A stretch of 23,673 bases of DNA from Candidatus Segatella violae (GCA_002440225.1 DJSH01000048.1:1219-24891); one strand, 5' to 3'. Counted from the first letter of the stretch, positions 6,601 to 15,125 are shown. Translations and numbers: made by a program. Notes: generated by a model from the letters alone, not told the origin.

Positions 6601-7014
6601 ATGAATACGCAAGAAATTATTCATAAATTGGAGGCGAAGGGCATCAAGCCAACCGCCAATCGCATCCTGGTCTTGAAAACGCTGGAGGGGGAGTCGAACC
6701 CACAGAGCTTGAAGGACCTGGAGCTGAAAATGGTGTCGATGGATAAGTCGAGCATCTTCCGTACCCTTACGCTTTTCTTGGAGCACGATTTGGTCCATTC
6801 CTTTGAGGATGGGCGGGGCGTGCTCAATTATGAGGTCTGCGAGGAGGAAGGCAAGTGCGACCACCACGACGGCCACATCCACTTCTATTGCGAGTCCTGC
6901 CATCGCTCGTTTTGTATGGAAGACATTCATATTCCGAGCTTCAGCTTGCCCGAAGGGTTCTTCCCTCATTCTGTGTCGTTCGTCATCAAGGGCATTTGCC
7001 CGGATTGCAGGTGA
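6601..7014 (+). CDS. Fur-family metal-responsive transcriptional repressor
   Basis: 137-aa regulator of the Fur/Zur/PerR family. The N-terminal winged helix spans about 1-75 (KGIKPTANRILVLKTL, then SSIFRTLTLFLEHDLVH as the recognition part). The C-terminal dimer domain shows GHIHFYCESCHR with a CxxC at 97-100 and a second CxxC at 133-136 (CPDC), the usual structural zinc site; H92 and H94 fit the regulatory metal site. Length is normal. The ATG at 6601 is the only start in frame after a TGA at 6505, and it abuts the 18-bp repeat array. No consensus promoter is visible between 6483 and 6600. Which metal or peroxide it senses cannot be decided. Confidence 0.93.
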   Translation: MNTQEIIHKLEAKGIKPTANRILVLKTLEGESNPQSLKDLELKMVSMDKSSIFRTLTLFLEHDLVHSFEDGRGVLNYEVCEEEGKCDHHDGHIHFYCESCHRSFCMEDIHIPSFSLPEGFFPHSVSFVIKGICPDCR

Positions 7015-7049
7015 AAATGAAAACAAAGAAACTGCACTCAAAAAAGGAT

Positions 7050-7057
7050 TAGCTTTG
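7050..7057 (+). promoter_or_regulatory. -7 element TAGCTTTG
   Basis: TAGCTTTG lies 28 bp before the ATG of the SLC13 remnant. No good -33 TTTG is present. The surrounding gattagctttgca recurs at 7646-7658 in the next promoter. Confidence 0.4.
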
Positions 7058-7085
7058 CACTTTTGGGACAAATATTTATAATCAC

Positions 7086-7501
7086 ATGACAATAACCCTT
7101 ATCATATTAATCGTGACTGTTGCCATGTTTATTTGGGGCAGGGTGAGAGCCGACATCGTGGCGCTCACTGCTTTGGCAGCACTCCTCGTTTTCGGTATTC
7201 TTACGCCTGCGGAGGCTTTGGCAGGTTTCTCTTCGCCCATACGGGTACGGTGGCGCTGATGATGCCTATCATCATGAGCCTTGCCGCAGCTTCGGGCTTA
7301 CAGTCGAGTAGGTTTCTCATGCCGTTGGCTTTCGCAGGAAGTCTGGGCGGAATGCTTACCCTGATAGGTACGCCGCCTAATGCGCTTGTGATGAAGGCAG
7401 GAGGCTATACCTTCATGGATTACGTGAAGGTGGGATTGCCGTTGCAGATTATCATCGGCGTGGTGATGACGTTCGTCTTGCCATTGCTGTTTCCCTACTA
7501 A
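7086..7501 (+). pseudogene. Collapsed SLC13/DASS-family transporter
   Basis: Remnant of a sodium:anion symporter or ArsB-like permease, normally about 400-600 aa. Frame 1 starts at 7086 and gives a clean N-terminus (MTITLIILIVTVAMFIWG... to AEALAGFSSP) but hits TGA at 7257-7259. The coding sense continues one base earlier in frame from about 7238 (HTGTVALMMPIIMSLA), through GGMLTLIGTPPNALVMKAGG, to the stop at 7501 (LPLLFPY). The join at about 7236-7240 marks an out-of-frame deletion of the intervening membrane segments. The TPPN region then runs straight into what looks like the C-terminal end of the family, so most of the second half is also missing. No functional transporter can result. 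Confidence 0.8.
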
Positions 7502-7625
7502 AGTAGTAGGCTTTGTACGTAACTAACTTTTCACATACAAGAAAGGAATTTTGGTAAATAGTTGCACATAGACAAAATTTAGTGCCTTTATTTCTCTAGG
7601 CATCAATAAAAAGAAGAAATTTACC

Positions 7626-7656
7626 TTTGTCATTCCGAAAAAAATGATTAGCTTTG
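7626..7656 (+). promoter_or_regulatory. Promoter (TTTG-N19-TAGCTTTG)
   Basis: TTTG (7626-7629) and TAGCTTTG (7649-7656) are spaced by 19 bp, with a predicted start near 7663 and a leader of about 63 nt to the gene at 7726. The upstream TTTG itself lies inside TACCTTTG (7622-7629), a second possible -7 element. Confidence 0.7.
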
Positions 7657-7725
7657 CAGATGAATTGCTAAAGTAAGTGCAAATGTGGTTCACGGAATAT
7701 AAATAAACGCATAAAGTAAGGTGGT

Positions 7726-9312
7726 ATGAAATATCCTATAGGCATACAGAGTTTTGAGCAAATCATACAGGGAGGTTATCTGTACATAGACAAAACCCAG
7801 ATGATTTATGATTTGGTTCATAATGGTAAAATCTATTTTCTGAGTCGTCCGCGACGATTCGGAAAGTCCTTGCTGGTTTCTACCCTTGCATGCTATTTTC
7901 AGGGTAGGAAAGACTTGTTTGATGGTCTTGCCATGGCTCAGTTGGAGAAGGAATGGAAGCAATACCCTGTCTTCCGTATTGACTTCAATGGAAAAAACTT
8001 CACTGAGGGGGGCGAACTGGAGAAAACCTTAACAGGATTTATAGAATCACAAGAAGCTATTTATGGAAAAGATCCTTTTCATGATACGCTGGGCGATAGA
8101 TTCTGCTTTGTGCTGAAGGCGGCACACGAGAAGACTGGTCAACGTGCCGTGGTCTTGGTCGATGAATATGACAAGCCTTTGTTGGATGTGCTGGATACAG
8201 GTCTCGAAATGACAGTCAATGGACAAAAAAGAAGGATTGAGGATTGGAACCGTGAAGTGCTGAAGGGATTCTATTCCGTATTCAAGGCCGCCGACGCAGA
8301 CCTTCAGTTTGTCTTGCTTACGGGTGTCACCAAGTTCTCGCAGGTGAGTGTCTTCAGCGGCTTCAACCAGCCTGACGACATCAGCTTGTCGGCTCGATAT
8401 GATACGCTCTTGGGTATTACCGAACAGGAACTCCATACTGTTTTCAAGGAGCAAATCAAGGAGATGGCTGCATGTTATGAGTTTACCGAGGAGCAGATGA
8501 AGGCTAAGTTGAAACGTCAGTTTGATGGATACCATTTCAGTAGAATGTTGAGGGGAGTGTATAATCCTTTCAGCGTATTGCGTGCCTTCAAGGAGATGTG
8601 GATAGACGATTACTGGTTCAAGACAGGCTCCCCTACTTATCTGGTTCGATTGTTGGCTCATTTCAAGGAAAATCTGAATGAGATAACAGGCAAATATTAT
8701 CCTACGAGTAAGTTCGTGGACTACAAGGCTGACGTGGAGGCACCTCTCCCGATGCTTTACCAAAGCGGTTACCTGACCATCAAGAAGTTCAATCGCCTCA
8801 CGAATTCTTATCTCTTGGATTTCCCAAACGATGAGGTACGGAATGGCTTTGTCACCTTGGTGGCTGCCAATTATCTCAAGCCGAGGGAAGACCCCGATGC
8901 CTGGGTCATTCAGGTGGTGAATGCGATGGAGGAAGGCAACCTGGAACAGCTCAAGAAGCTCTTCACTGCTTTCTTGGCGAGCATTCCTTATAGCCAGCGT
9001 CGCCATGAGGACGAGCGAGAGAAGGAACGCTATTTCCAGTACACCTTTTACCTGATTCTGCGGATGATAAGTTCTTATACGGTTTTTATCGAAAAAGAGC
9101 AGAGCGAGGGTAGGGTGGATTGCATAGTTGAGACGACTAACGATGTCTATGTCTTTGAGTTCAAACTCGATGGCTCCGCCGAAGCGGCTCTTCAGCAGAT
9201 AGAGGACAAAGGCTATACTCGCGAATATGCTACGGATAAGCGGCGTATTCACCAGATAGGTTGTAACTTCTCGTCGAAGACAGGCACCATTGATGAATGG
9301 GAAGTAAAGTAA
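7726..9312 (+). CDS. AAA-ATPase-like protein with C-terminal PD-(D/E)XK nuclease domain
   Basis: 528-aa protein of a family found in many copies in gut Bacteroidales (AAA-ATPase-like PF09820 plus PDDEXK_9, PF08011). The N-terminus has the family opening YPIGIQSFEQIIQGGYLYIDKT and a P-loop-like RPRRFGKSLL (41-50, K47). The Walker-B-like VVLVDEYDKPLLD has D146-E147. The nuclease-like end has D465 (GRVDCIV), E478 and K480 (VFEFK) and Q490, a complete PD-(D/E)XK set. Length is normal and no frameshift is visible. Role is unproven; defence or mobile-element association has been guessed for the family. It has its own promoter and faces the HAD gene across a shared terminator. Confidence 0.9.
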   Translation: MKYPIGIQSFEQIIQGGYLYIDKTQMIYDLVHNGKIYFLSRPRRFGKSLLVSTLACYFQGRKDLFDGLAMAQLEKEWKQYPVFRIDFNGKNFTEGGELEKTLTGFIESQEAIYGKDPFHDTLGDRFCFVLKAAHEKTGQRAVVLVDEYDKPLLDVLDTGLEMTVNGQKRRIEDWNREVLKGFYSVFKAADADLQFVLLTGVTKFSQVSVFSGFNQPDDISLSARYDTLLGITEQELHTVFKEQIKEMAACYEFTEEQMKAKLKRQFDGYHFSRMLRGVYNPFSVLRAFKEMWIDDYWFKTGSPTYLVRLLAHFKENLNEITGKYYPTSKFVDYKADVEAPLPMLYQSGYLTIKKFNRLTNSYLLDFPNDEVRNGFVTLVAANYLKPREDPDAWVIQVVNAMEEGNLEQLKKLFTAFLASIPYSQRRHEDEREKERYFQYTFYLILRMISSYTVFIEKEQSEGRVDCIVETTNDVYVFEFKLDGSAEAALQQIEDKGYTREYATDKRRIHQIGCNFSSKTGTIDEWEVK

Positions 9313-9330
9313 ATTCAGAGAAATAAACAG

Positions 9331-9380
9331 AAAAACAGCTATTGGAAAAGTCTAGATTGACTTAACCAATAGCTGTTTTT
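9331..9380. terminator. Bidirectional intrinsic terminator
   Basis: A perfect 15-bp inverted repeat, AAAAACAGCTATTGG (9331-9345) and its complement (9366-9380), carries A/T runs on both sides, so it can end both the AAA-ATPase-like gene and the minus-strand operon. The HAD gene stop codon (9362-9364) lies in the loop, and its last codons (KTAIG) are encoded by one arm. Confidence 0.9.
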
Positions 9381-10129
9381 GTATTGTTATTATTTATGAT
9401 TTTCTTAGCTGTTTCAATCAACTTTTCGAAATCATCGCAGAATTCTGTCATCTTGTGATAGAGCAGGTTGCTGCCTTTGTTCGATAGCTCCTCGTCTGCT
9501 AGCGGACCGCTGTTGATGGCTACCGTGAAGATATTGGCGGCTACACCGGCACGAACACCCAGAGGGGCATTCTCCACCACGATACCTTCCCATGGCTTCA
9601 GGTTGCCTGCCTTCTGCAATCCCATCAAGTATGGGTCGGGATTCGGCTTGCCACGCTTCACGTCGTATGCCGTCACGATATGCGCCTCGTCGAGGAAATC
9701 GCCGAAGTCGTTCAGAAGGCGAAGAATCAAAGGACGCTGACCGCTACCTGTCACCACACCCACTTGCATTCCTGCATCCTTTATCTTCTGCATGATTTCT
9801 CTTACGCCTGGGAATATCTCGGCGGTAGGGAGGGAATGGAAAATGTCGGTCTTCACATCATACATCTTTTGGGCTTCCTCCAAGGAAATATCTTCGCCCT
9901 TCTGCTTCTTCACCATCGTCTGGATGGTGTCGATGCCACGTGCTCCCTCGGTGGCGTAAGCGTCGGCGGCAGTCATGTGGATGCCGAACTGCTTCATCGA
10001 CTCCTGCCAAGCCACGGCATGATTGGGCATACTGTTGTACAGCACACCGTCCATATCAAAAAGCACGGCTTTGGGAGAAAACTCCCCAAAGCCGTGGTCT
10101 TTTAAGTATTTAGAAATAATTTCTTTCAT
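9362..10129 (-). CDS. HAD-superfamily phosphatase, beta-phosphoglucomutase-like
   Basis: 255-aa HAD hydrolase. I prefer the ATG at 10129 over the TTG at 10132. Motif I is FDMDGVLYNS with nucleophile D25 and D27; a helical cap domain of subclass I follows (about 35-100); motif II is VVTGSGQ; motif III includes the Lys of KRGKPNPDPYLMG; motif IV is VENAPLGVRAG, where the usual second acidic residue is Asn. Members act on small sugar phosphates; the substrate is not predictable. It is the last gene of the lysS-gpsA-pgi run, 70 bp after pgi, which fits a role near hexose phosphates. The C-terminal Asn/Lys-rich tail is encoded across the terminator. Confidence 0.88.
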   Translation of the reverse strand: MKEIISKYLKDHGFGEFSPKAVLFDMDGVLYNSMPNHAVAWQESMKQFGIHMTAADAYATEGARGIDTIQTMVKKQKGEDISLEEAQKMYDVKTDIFHSLPTAEIFPGVREIMQKIKDAGMQVGVVTGSGQRPLILRLLNDFGDFLDEAHIVTAYDVKRGKPNPDPYLMGLQKAGNLKPWEGIVVENAPLGVRAGVAANIFTVAINSGPLADEELSNKGSNLLYHKMTEFCDDFEKLIETAKKIINNNNTKTAIG

Positions 10130-10199
10130 CAATTATTTTCTTCTAATTCCTATTTACTATAGAGAAATATTATTTTCTTATAGTTTCTATTGAGAAGCA

Positions 10200-11558
10200 T
10201 TACTTCTCGTTAGCCAAGCGCTCCTGGATAGCCTTGCTCTCTGCCTCGTAACCTGGCTTGTTGAGCAATGCGAACATGTTCTTCTTGTAAGCCTCTACGC
10301 CTGGCTGGTTGAATGGGTTCACCTCCTCCAAGAGGCCGCTGATACCGCAAGCCTTTTCGAAGAAGTAGATCAACTGACCGAGGTAGTAAGCGTTCAACTC
10401 AGGTACGTTTACCAAGATGTTAGGCACGCCACCATCTACGTGAGCCAAGCGAGTACCAAGCTCTGCCATCTTGTTGACCTCATCCACACGCTTGCCCTCC
10501 AAGAAGTTCAAGCCATCGAGGTTCTCATCGTCGTGAGGGAAGAGCAACTTCTCGTTAGGAGTCTCTACGCTGATAACGGTCTCGAAGATAGAGCGCTCGC
10601 CCTGCTGAATCCACTGACCCATAGAGTGAAGGTCGGTAGTGAAGTCGCAAGCTGCTGGGAAGATACCCTTCTGGTCCTTACCCTCGCTCTCGCCGTAGAG
10701 CTGCTTCCACCACTCAGCGAAGTAGTGAAGTTTAGGCTGGAAGTTGCAAACAATCTCGATCTTCTTGCCTGCCTGTGTATAGAGAGCCTGGCGTGTAGCT
10801 GCATAGATGGCAGCTGGATTCTCCTCGAAAGCCACGTCCTTGCCGCAAGCCTTCTCCATCTCGGCAGCACCTGCTACGAGCTGCTTTACGTCGAAGCCAG
10901 CTACGGCGATAGGAAGCAAGCCTACTGGAGTCAATACAGAGAAACGACCACCCACGTTGTCTGGGATGATGAAGCTCTTGTAACCCTCCTTGTCGGCGCA
11001 AGTGCGGGCAGCACCCTTCTTGGCGTCGGTAACGGCTACGATTACGTCCTTGGCCTCTGCCTTGCCACGCTGGTCCTCGCACTGCTTCTTCAAGAGGCGG
11101 AATGCAAGCGCAGTCTCAGTAGTGGTACCAGACTTAGAGATATTGATGACACCAAACTTCTTGTCCTTCAAGTAAGATGTCAACTCATAGAGATAATCCT
11201 CGCCGATGTTGTTACCTGCGAAGAGGATAGTAGGATTCTTTTTGTCGTTAACGAGCCAAGCGAAAGAGTTGCCGAGGCCTTCGATAACGGCGCGTGCACC
11301 GAGGTAGCTACCACCGATACCTGCCACAACGACCACCTCGCACTTCTCGCGCAATGTGTTGGCAACAGCCTGGATCTCGTCCAAGAAAGCAGGAGTGATG
11401 GAAGATGGCAAATGCAACCATCCCAAGAAATCGTTACCTTCACATGTGCCGTTCTCAAGAGCCTCCTGAGCGGCCTTCACCTTAGGCTCGTAAGCCTTTA
11501 CTGCACCCTCTTTGAGGAATGATGCAGCCTTAGTAATGTTTAAGCTGATACTTTTCAT
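10200..11558 (-). CDS. pgi: Glucose-6-phosphate isomerase
   Basis: Cytosolic enzyme interconverting glucose 6-phosphate and fructose 6-phosphate. The 452-aa protein is of the short bacterial type. The sugar-phosphate-binding SIS segments are visible (VVVAGIGGSYLGARAVIEGL, NISKSGTTTETALAFRLLKK). DNVGGRFSVLTPVGLLPIAVAG is the first PGI signature and PFNQPGVEAYKKNMF the second, with the catalytic Lys at about residue 425. It lies 86 bp downstream of gpsA and is read in the same direction, in the lysS-gpsA-pgi order known from Bacteroidales. Codon use matches a well-expressed gene. Confidence 0.97.
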   Translation of the reverse strand: MKSISLNITKAASFLKEGAVKAYEPKVKAAQEALENGTCEGNDFLGWLHLPSSITPAFLDEIQAVANTLREKCEVVVVAGIGGSYLGARAVIEGLGNSFAWLVNDKKNPTILFAGNNIGEDYLYELTSYLKDKKFGVINISKSGTTTETALAFRLLKKQCEDQRGKAEAKDVIVAVTDAKKGAARTCADKEGYKSFIIPDNVGGRFSVLTPVGLLPIAVAGFDVKQLVAGAAEMEKACGKDVAFEENPAAIYAATRQALYTQAGKKIEIVCNFQPKLHYFAEWWKQLYGESEGKDQKGIFPAACDFTTDLHSMGQWIQQGERSIFETVISVETPNEKLLFPHDDENLDGLNFLEGKRVDEVNKMAELGTRLAHVDGGVPNILVNVPELNAYYLGQLIYFFEKACGISGLLEEVNPFNQPGVEAYKKNMFALLNKPGYEAESKAIQERLANEK

Positions 11559-11644
11559 TTTTTCTTTTTGAATATCTAAATGAATGTGTTAAAGTTATTC
11601 TTTTTCTCATGAAACCGAAGCCTTATCTGAACATCTTCTAGATT

Positions 11645-12643
11645 CTATCTGAACGAGTCGGTCAAGAGCTTGATTTCTATTTGCGGACTGATGCGCTCGT
11701 ACAATATATTATATACGGCATCGAGTATCGGCATGTTGACGTGCATGTGGCGGTTGATTTCCTTCATGCACTTGGTGCCGAAATATCCCTCGGCTATCAT
11801 CTCCATCTCTATCTGCGCACTCTTCACGCTGTAGCCCTTGCCTATCATCGTGCCGAAGGTGCGGTTGCGCGAGAAGTTGCTGTAGCCCGTCACGAGCAGG
11901 TCGCCCAGATACACCGAGTCGTACATGCTGCGCTCGATGGGGTGTACGGCGGTGAGGAATCGGCTCATCTCCTGCACGGCGTTCGACATAAGCACCGCCT
12001 GGAAGTTGTCGCCGTATTTCAGTCCGCCACAGATACCTGCGGCAATGGCATACACGTTTTTCAAGACCGAGGAGTATTCGATGCCGATGACATCGCTCGA
12101 AGTCTTGGTCTTGATGTATTCGCTCGCCAGGCACTCCTCGGCGAAGGCGCGTGCCTTGTCGGTGTCCGAGCAGCCCACGGTGAGATAGCTCAGCCTTTCC
12201 AGCGCCACCTCCTCTGCGTGTGAGGGACCGCCGATGCACGCCAGGTTCTCGTAGGGCACGTCATACACCTGGTGGAAATACTCGGAGCAAACCAAGTTTT
12301 CGTCGGGCACGATGCCCTTGATGGCTGTGATGACAAACTTGTCGCTGAGTCGTGTCTTGAGCTTCTTGAGATGATTCTTCAGGTAAGGCGATGGGGTTAC
12401 GAACACCAGCGTGTCGTAGTTCTGCACTATCTTGTTGATGTCGGATGAGAAGAAAATCTCGTTCACGTCGAATCGTGCCGACATCAGATAGGCAGGGTTG
12501 TGGCCCATGCGCTTGAAGTCCTCGATGCGGTCGTCGCGACGCATATACCAGCCTATGTGGTGAGTATGGCCCACCACAATCTTGGCTATTGCCGTAGCCC
12601 AGCTACCGCCGCCAATAATAGCAATTTTTCCGCAGTTGAACAC
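11645..12643 (-). CDS. gpsA: Glycerol-3-phosphate dehydrogenase [NAD(P)+]
   Basis: Makes sn-glycerol 3-phosphate from dihydroxyacetone phosphate for phospholipid synthesis. 332 aa, normal length. The dinucleotide-binding loop is IAIIGGGSWATAIAKIV (8-24); the conserved IGGPSHAEEVA and the catalytic Lys in EYSSVLKNVYAIAAGICGGLKYGDN are present, as is the MIGKGYSVKSAQIEME segment. The start must be GTG at 12643: an in-frame TAA lies 6 codons or less upstream and the next Met (residue 34) falls after the nucleotide-binding loop. It sits between lysS (76 bp upstream, with a strong hairpin in the gap) and pgi. Confidence 0.96.
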   Translation of the reverse strand: MFNCGKIAIIGGGSWATAIAKIVVGHTHHIGWYMRRDDRIEDFKRMGHNPAYLMSARFDVNEIFFSSDINKIVQNYDTLVFVTPSPYLKNHLKKLKTRLSDKFVITAIKGIVPDENLVCSEYFHQVYDVPYENLACIGGPSHAEEVALERLSYLTVGCSDTDKARAFAEECLASEYIKTKTSSDVIGIEYSSVLKNVYAIAAGICGGLKYGDNFQAVLMSNAVQEMSRFLTAVHPIERSMYDSVYLGDLLVTGYSNFSRNRTFGTMIGKGYSVKSAQIEMEMIAEGYFGTKCMKEINRHMHVNMPILDAVYNILYERISPQIEIKLLTDSFR

Positions 12644-12672
12644 TTCTATTTATTTTTGTGTTATATTAATAT

Positions 12673-12711
12673 AAATGTATAGTCGAAAAAGAGATTCCCG
12701 ACTATACATTT
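12673..12711. other. 13-bp perfect stem-loop between lysS and gpsA
   Basis: AAATGTATAGTCG (12673-12685) pairs perfectly with 12699-12711 around a 13-nt loop, starting 8 bp after the lysS stop codon. In the direction of transcription it is not followed by a T-run, so it is more likely a processing or stabilising hairpin than a terminator. Confidence 0.7.
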
Positions 12712-12719
12712 CATATTTC

Positions 12720-14450
12720 TTACTTGTTGGCAGCGTCAATCCATGCCTGGATGTCATTCACAGAAGGCTTCTCGTAGCCGAGCTTGTACTTCTTGTTGAT
12801 CTCGCCTACTTTCTGCTGCAAGCCCTGAGCCTTCTCGTCCTTGATGTCTGAAATCAAGTTGAATCCTGCCTTGCGGAGCACGTAAGCCCAGTCCTCAGGC
12901 ACGCCAATCTCTGCCCACTCCTTGATGCTGCTCTGAGGCATCTTCTTCTCAGGCTTCATCTGAGGGAAGAACAATACTTCCTGGATGAAGGTCTTGCCTG
13001 TCATGAGCATTACGAGGCGGTCGATACCGATGCCGATGCCTGATGTAGGAGGCATACCGTACTGGAGGGCGCGGAGGAAGTCTTGGTCGATGATCATCGC
13101 CTCGTCGTCACCCTTGTCGGCAAGCTTCATCTGGTCGATGAAACGCTCTTCCTGGTCGATAGGGTCGTTGAGCTCAGAGTAAGCGTTGGCAAGCTCCTTG
13201 CCGTTTACCATCAGCTCGAAGCGCTCGGTCAAGCCTGGCTTAGAACGGTGCATCTTGGTCAGTGGCGACATCTCCACAGGATAGTCGGTGATGAAGGTAG
13301 GCTGGATGAAGGTACCCTCGCAGAACTCGCCGAAGAGTTCGTCGATGAGCTTGCCCTTGCCCATGGTCTCATCTACGTCCATTCCCTTCTCCTTGCAGAA
13401 GTTGCGAATCTCTTCCTCGCTCTTGCCGTTGCAGTCGAAGCCAGTCTTCTCCTTGATGGCGTCGAGGATAGGGAGGCGGCGATAAGGAGCCTTGAAGCTC
13501 ACGATGTTGCCGTCGATTTCACGCTCAGGCTTGCCGTTTACGGCGATACAGATGGTCTCCAGGAGCTTCTCGGTGAACGACATCATCCAGTTGTAGTCCT
13601 TGTACTGCACGTAAAGCTCCATACAGGTGAACTCAGGGTTGTGGTTGCGGTCCATACCCTCGTTGCGGAAGTTCTTGCCGATTTCATACACACCCTCGAA
13701 GCCACCTACGATGAGTCGCTTCAGGTAAAGCTCTGTGGCGATACGCATGTACATATCCTGGTCGAGCGCATTGAAGTGGGTGATGAATGGGCGAGCCGAA
13801 GCACCACCTGCGATGCTCTGCAGGGTAGGGGTCTCTACCTCGGTGTAGCCAGCCTCGTCGAGCACCTTGCGGAGGGTGCGGAGCACGGTGGCACGCTGGA
13901 GGAAGGTATCCTTCACGCCGTCGTTGACGATGAGGTCAACGTAGCGCTGGCGATAGCGCAACTCTGGGTCGTCGAACTTATCGTAAGCCACGCCGTCCTT
14001 GTACTTTACGATAGGCAGTGGCTTCAAGCTCTTGGCGAGCAAGCACAATTCCTTGGCGTGAACAGAAATCTCGCCTGTTTGTGTGCGGAATACGAAACCC
14101 TTCACGCCGATGAAGTCACCGATGTCGAGGAGCTTCTTGAAAACAGTATTGTAGAGGTCCTTGTTCTCGTCTGGACAGATCTCGTCGCGTGCGATATAGA
14201 CCTGTATTCTTCCCTTAGAGTCCTGCAACTCAGCGAAGCTAGCCTTGCCCATCACGCGGCGGCCCATCATACGGCCTGCGATGACTACCTGGCGTGGCTC
14301 GTCCTCGTCCTTGAACTCAGCCTTGATGTCGGTGCTGAATGCATTGGTTGGAAACTCTGCAGCTGGGTATGGGTCGATGCCCATCTCGCGCAATGTCTGA
14401 AGACTCTGTCTGCGAACGATTTCCTGTTCGCTCAACTCTAAAATGTTCAT
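12720..14450 (-). CDS. lysS: Lysyl-tRNA synthetase, class II
   Basis: Charges tRNA-Lys. 576 aa. An N-terminal OB-fold anticodon-binding domain (about 55-150; VVIAGRMMGRRVMGKASFAE) is followed by the class II catalytic core: motif 2 as FRNEGMDRNHNPEFTCMEL and motif 3 as GIGIGIDRLVMLMTG. After the core comes an extension of about 70 residues (from MPQSSIKEWAEIGVPEDWAY to the end) absent from the E. coli enzyme and, to my knowledge, common in Bacteroidetes LysS. It is the first gene of the minus-strand operon and is transcribed divergently from the menaquinone operon. Confidence 0.98.
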   Translation of the reverse strand: MNILELSEQEIVRRQSLQTLREMGIDPYPAAEFPTNAFSTDIKAEFKDEDEPRQVVIAGRMMGRRVMGKASFAELQDSKGRIQVYIARDEICPDENKDLYNTVFKKLLDIGDFIGVKGFVFRTQTGEISVHAKELCLLAKSLKPLPIVKYKDGVAYDKFDDPELRYRQRYVDLIVNDGVKDTFLQRATVLRTLRKVLDEAGYTEVETPTLQSIAGGASARPFITHFNALDQDMYMRIATELYLKRLIVGGFEGVYEIGKNFRNEGMDRNHNPEFTCMELYVQYKDYNWMMSFTEKLLETICIAVNGKPEREIDGNIVSFKAPYRRLPILDAIKEKTGFDCNGKSEEEIRNFCKEKGMDVDETMGKGKLIDELFGEFCEGTFIQPTFITDYPVEMSPLTKMHRSKPGLTERFELMVNGKELANAYSELNDPIDQEERFIDQMKLADKGDDEAMIIDQDFLRALQYGMPPTSGIGIGIDRLVMLMTGKTFIQEVLFFPQMKPEKKMPQSSIKEWAEIGVPEDWAYVLRKAGFNLISDIKDEKAQGLQQKVGEINKKYKLGYEKPSVNDIQAWIDAANK

Positions 14451-14484
14451 ATTTTTTTCAGATATATCTTTTGTTATTTTGCTG

Positions 14485-14492
14485 CAAAATTA
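14485..14492 (-). promoter_or_regulatory. lysS: -7 element TAATTTTG of the lysS operon
   Basis: On the minus strand TAATTTTG (14492 to 14485) lies about 35 bp before the lysS ATG. No exact TTTG is found at the -33 position, so the call rests on the -7 match and location. Confidence 0.5.
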
Positions 14493-14563
14493 CAAAATAA
14501 ATCCGAACTATAGGCTGATTTTAAGTTTTTTATTATTAATGATATGAAAAAGGTATGCAATAT

Positions 14564-14627
14564 TTGCACTAAATCAAATAAAAAGTGCAATTAATTTTGG
14601 TTTTCTCTGAAGAAAGTCTTACCTTTG
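14564..14627 (+). promoter_or_regulatory. Promoter of the menaquinone operon, with upstream inverted repeat
   Basis: TTTG (14596-14599) and TACCTTTG (14620-14627) are 20 bp apart; the predicted start is near 14634, leaving about 43 nt of leader. A 7-bp inverted repeat TTGCACT (14564-14570) / AGTGCAA (14584-14590) ends 5 bp before the -33 element and could be a regulator site. The 14451-14676 gap contains nothing else I can identify besides the lysS promoter. Confidence 0.75.
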
Positions 14628-14676
14628 CCTTTGAATAGATAAAACTATTACCTAAAGAATAGGAGATTAAGACACT

Positions 14677-15123
14677 ATGAACATAGATGATTTAATAAAT
14701 AGAATTAGTAAGACTGATGGACTTTCCAAGACCCTCGGCATGCATTTCGTTTCGACACCAGAGCCCGATACGCTAAAGGCGACGATGAAAGTGGACGAGC
14801 GCAATCGCCAACCATTCGGATTCTTGAGCGGTGGAGCCTCTCTGGCGCTAGCGGAGAATTTGGCTGGTGTCGGCTCTTTGGCCCTTTGCCCAGGGCAGAT
14901 AGCTGTGGGCATCAATGTAAGTGGCACCCATGTACTTGCCGTGAGCGAGGGCGACACTGTGACGGCTTACGGCAAGTTGGTACACAAGGGCAGAACCTTG
15001 CATACCTGGGAGGTTGCCATCAAAAATTCGGCTGGCGAACTGATTTGCACCGTACAGGTGACCAATTATGTGTTTACGCCAAAGAAAAGTGTACATGCCA
15101 AAGGCAATAAAACAGAGATGTAG
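14677..15123 (+). CDS. menI: Hotdog-fold thioesterase, probable DHNA-CoA thioesterase
   Basis: 148-aa hotdog protein of the PaaI/EntH/YdiI group. Its position, first in a cluster with menF, menD and menB and 2 bp before menF, suggests it hydrolyses 1,4-dihydroxy-2-naphthoyl-CoA made by MenB; the symbol rests on that context. The family core is QPFGFLSGGASLALAENLAG with the catalytic acid at E60. The residue nine positions earlier, His in the E. coli enzymes (LHGGAS), is Ser51 here. Later segments VGINVSGTHVLAV and GDTVTAYGKLVHKGRTLHTW are typical. A generic acyl-CoA thioesterase remains possible. Confidence 0.8.
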   Translation: MNIDDLINRISKTDGLSKTLGMHFVSTPEPDTLKATMKVDERNRQPFGFLSGGASLALAENLAGVGSLALCPGQIAVGINVSGTHVLAVSEGDTVTAYGKLVHKGRTLHTWEVAIKNSAGELICTVQVTNYVFTPKKSVHAKGNKTEM

Positions 15124-15125
15124 GC

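Noticed and set aside
13083..14441. Long plus-strand ORF (452 codons) opposite lysS
   Set aside because: A mirror of a highly codon-biased gene; the minus strand is unmistakable lysyl-tRNA synthetase. The same applies to 10440-11522 opposite pgi.
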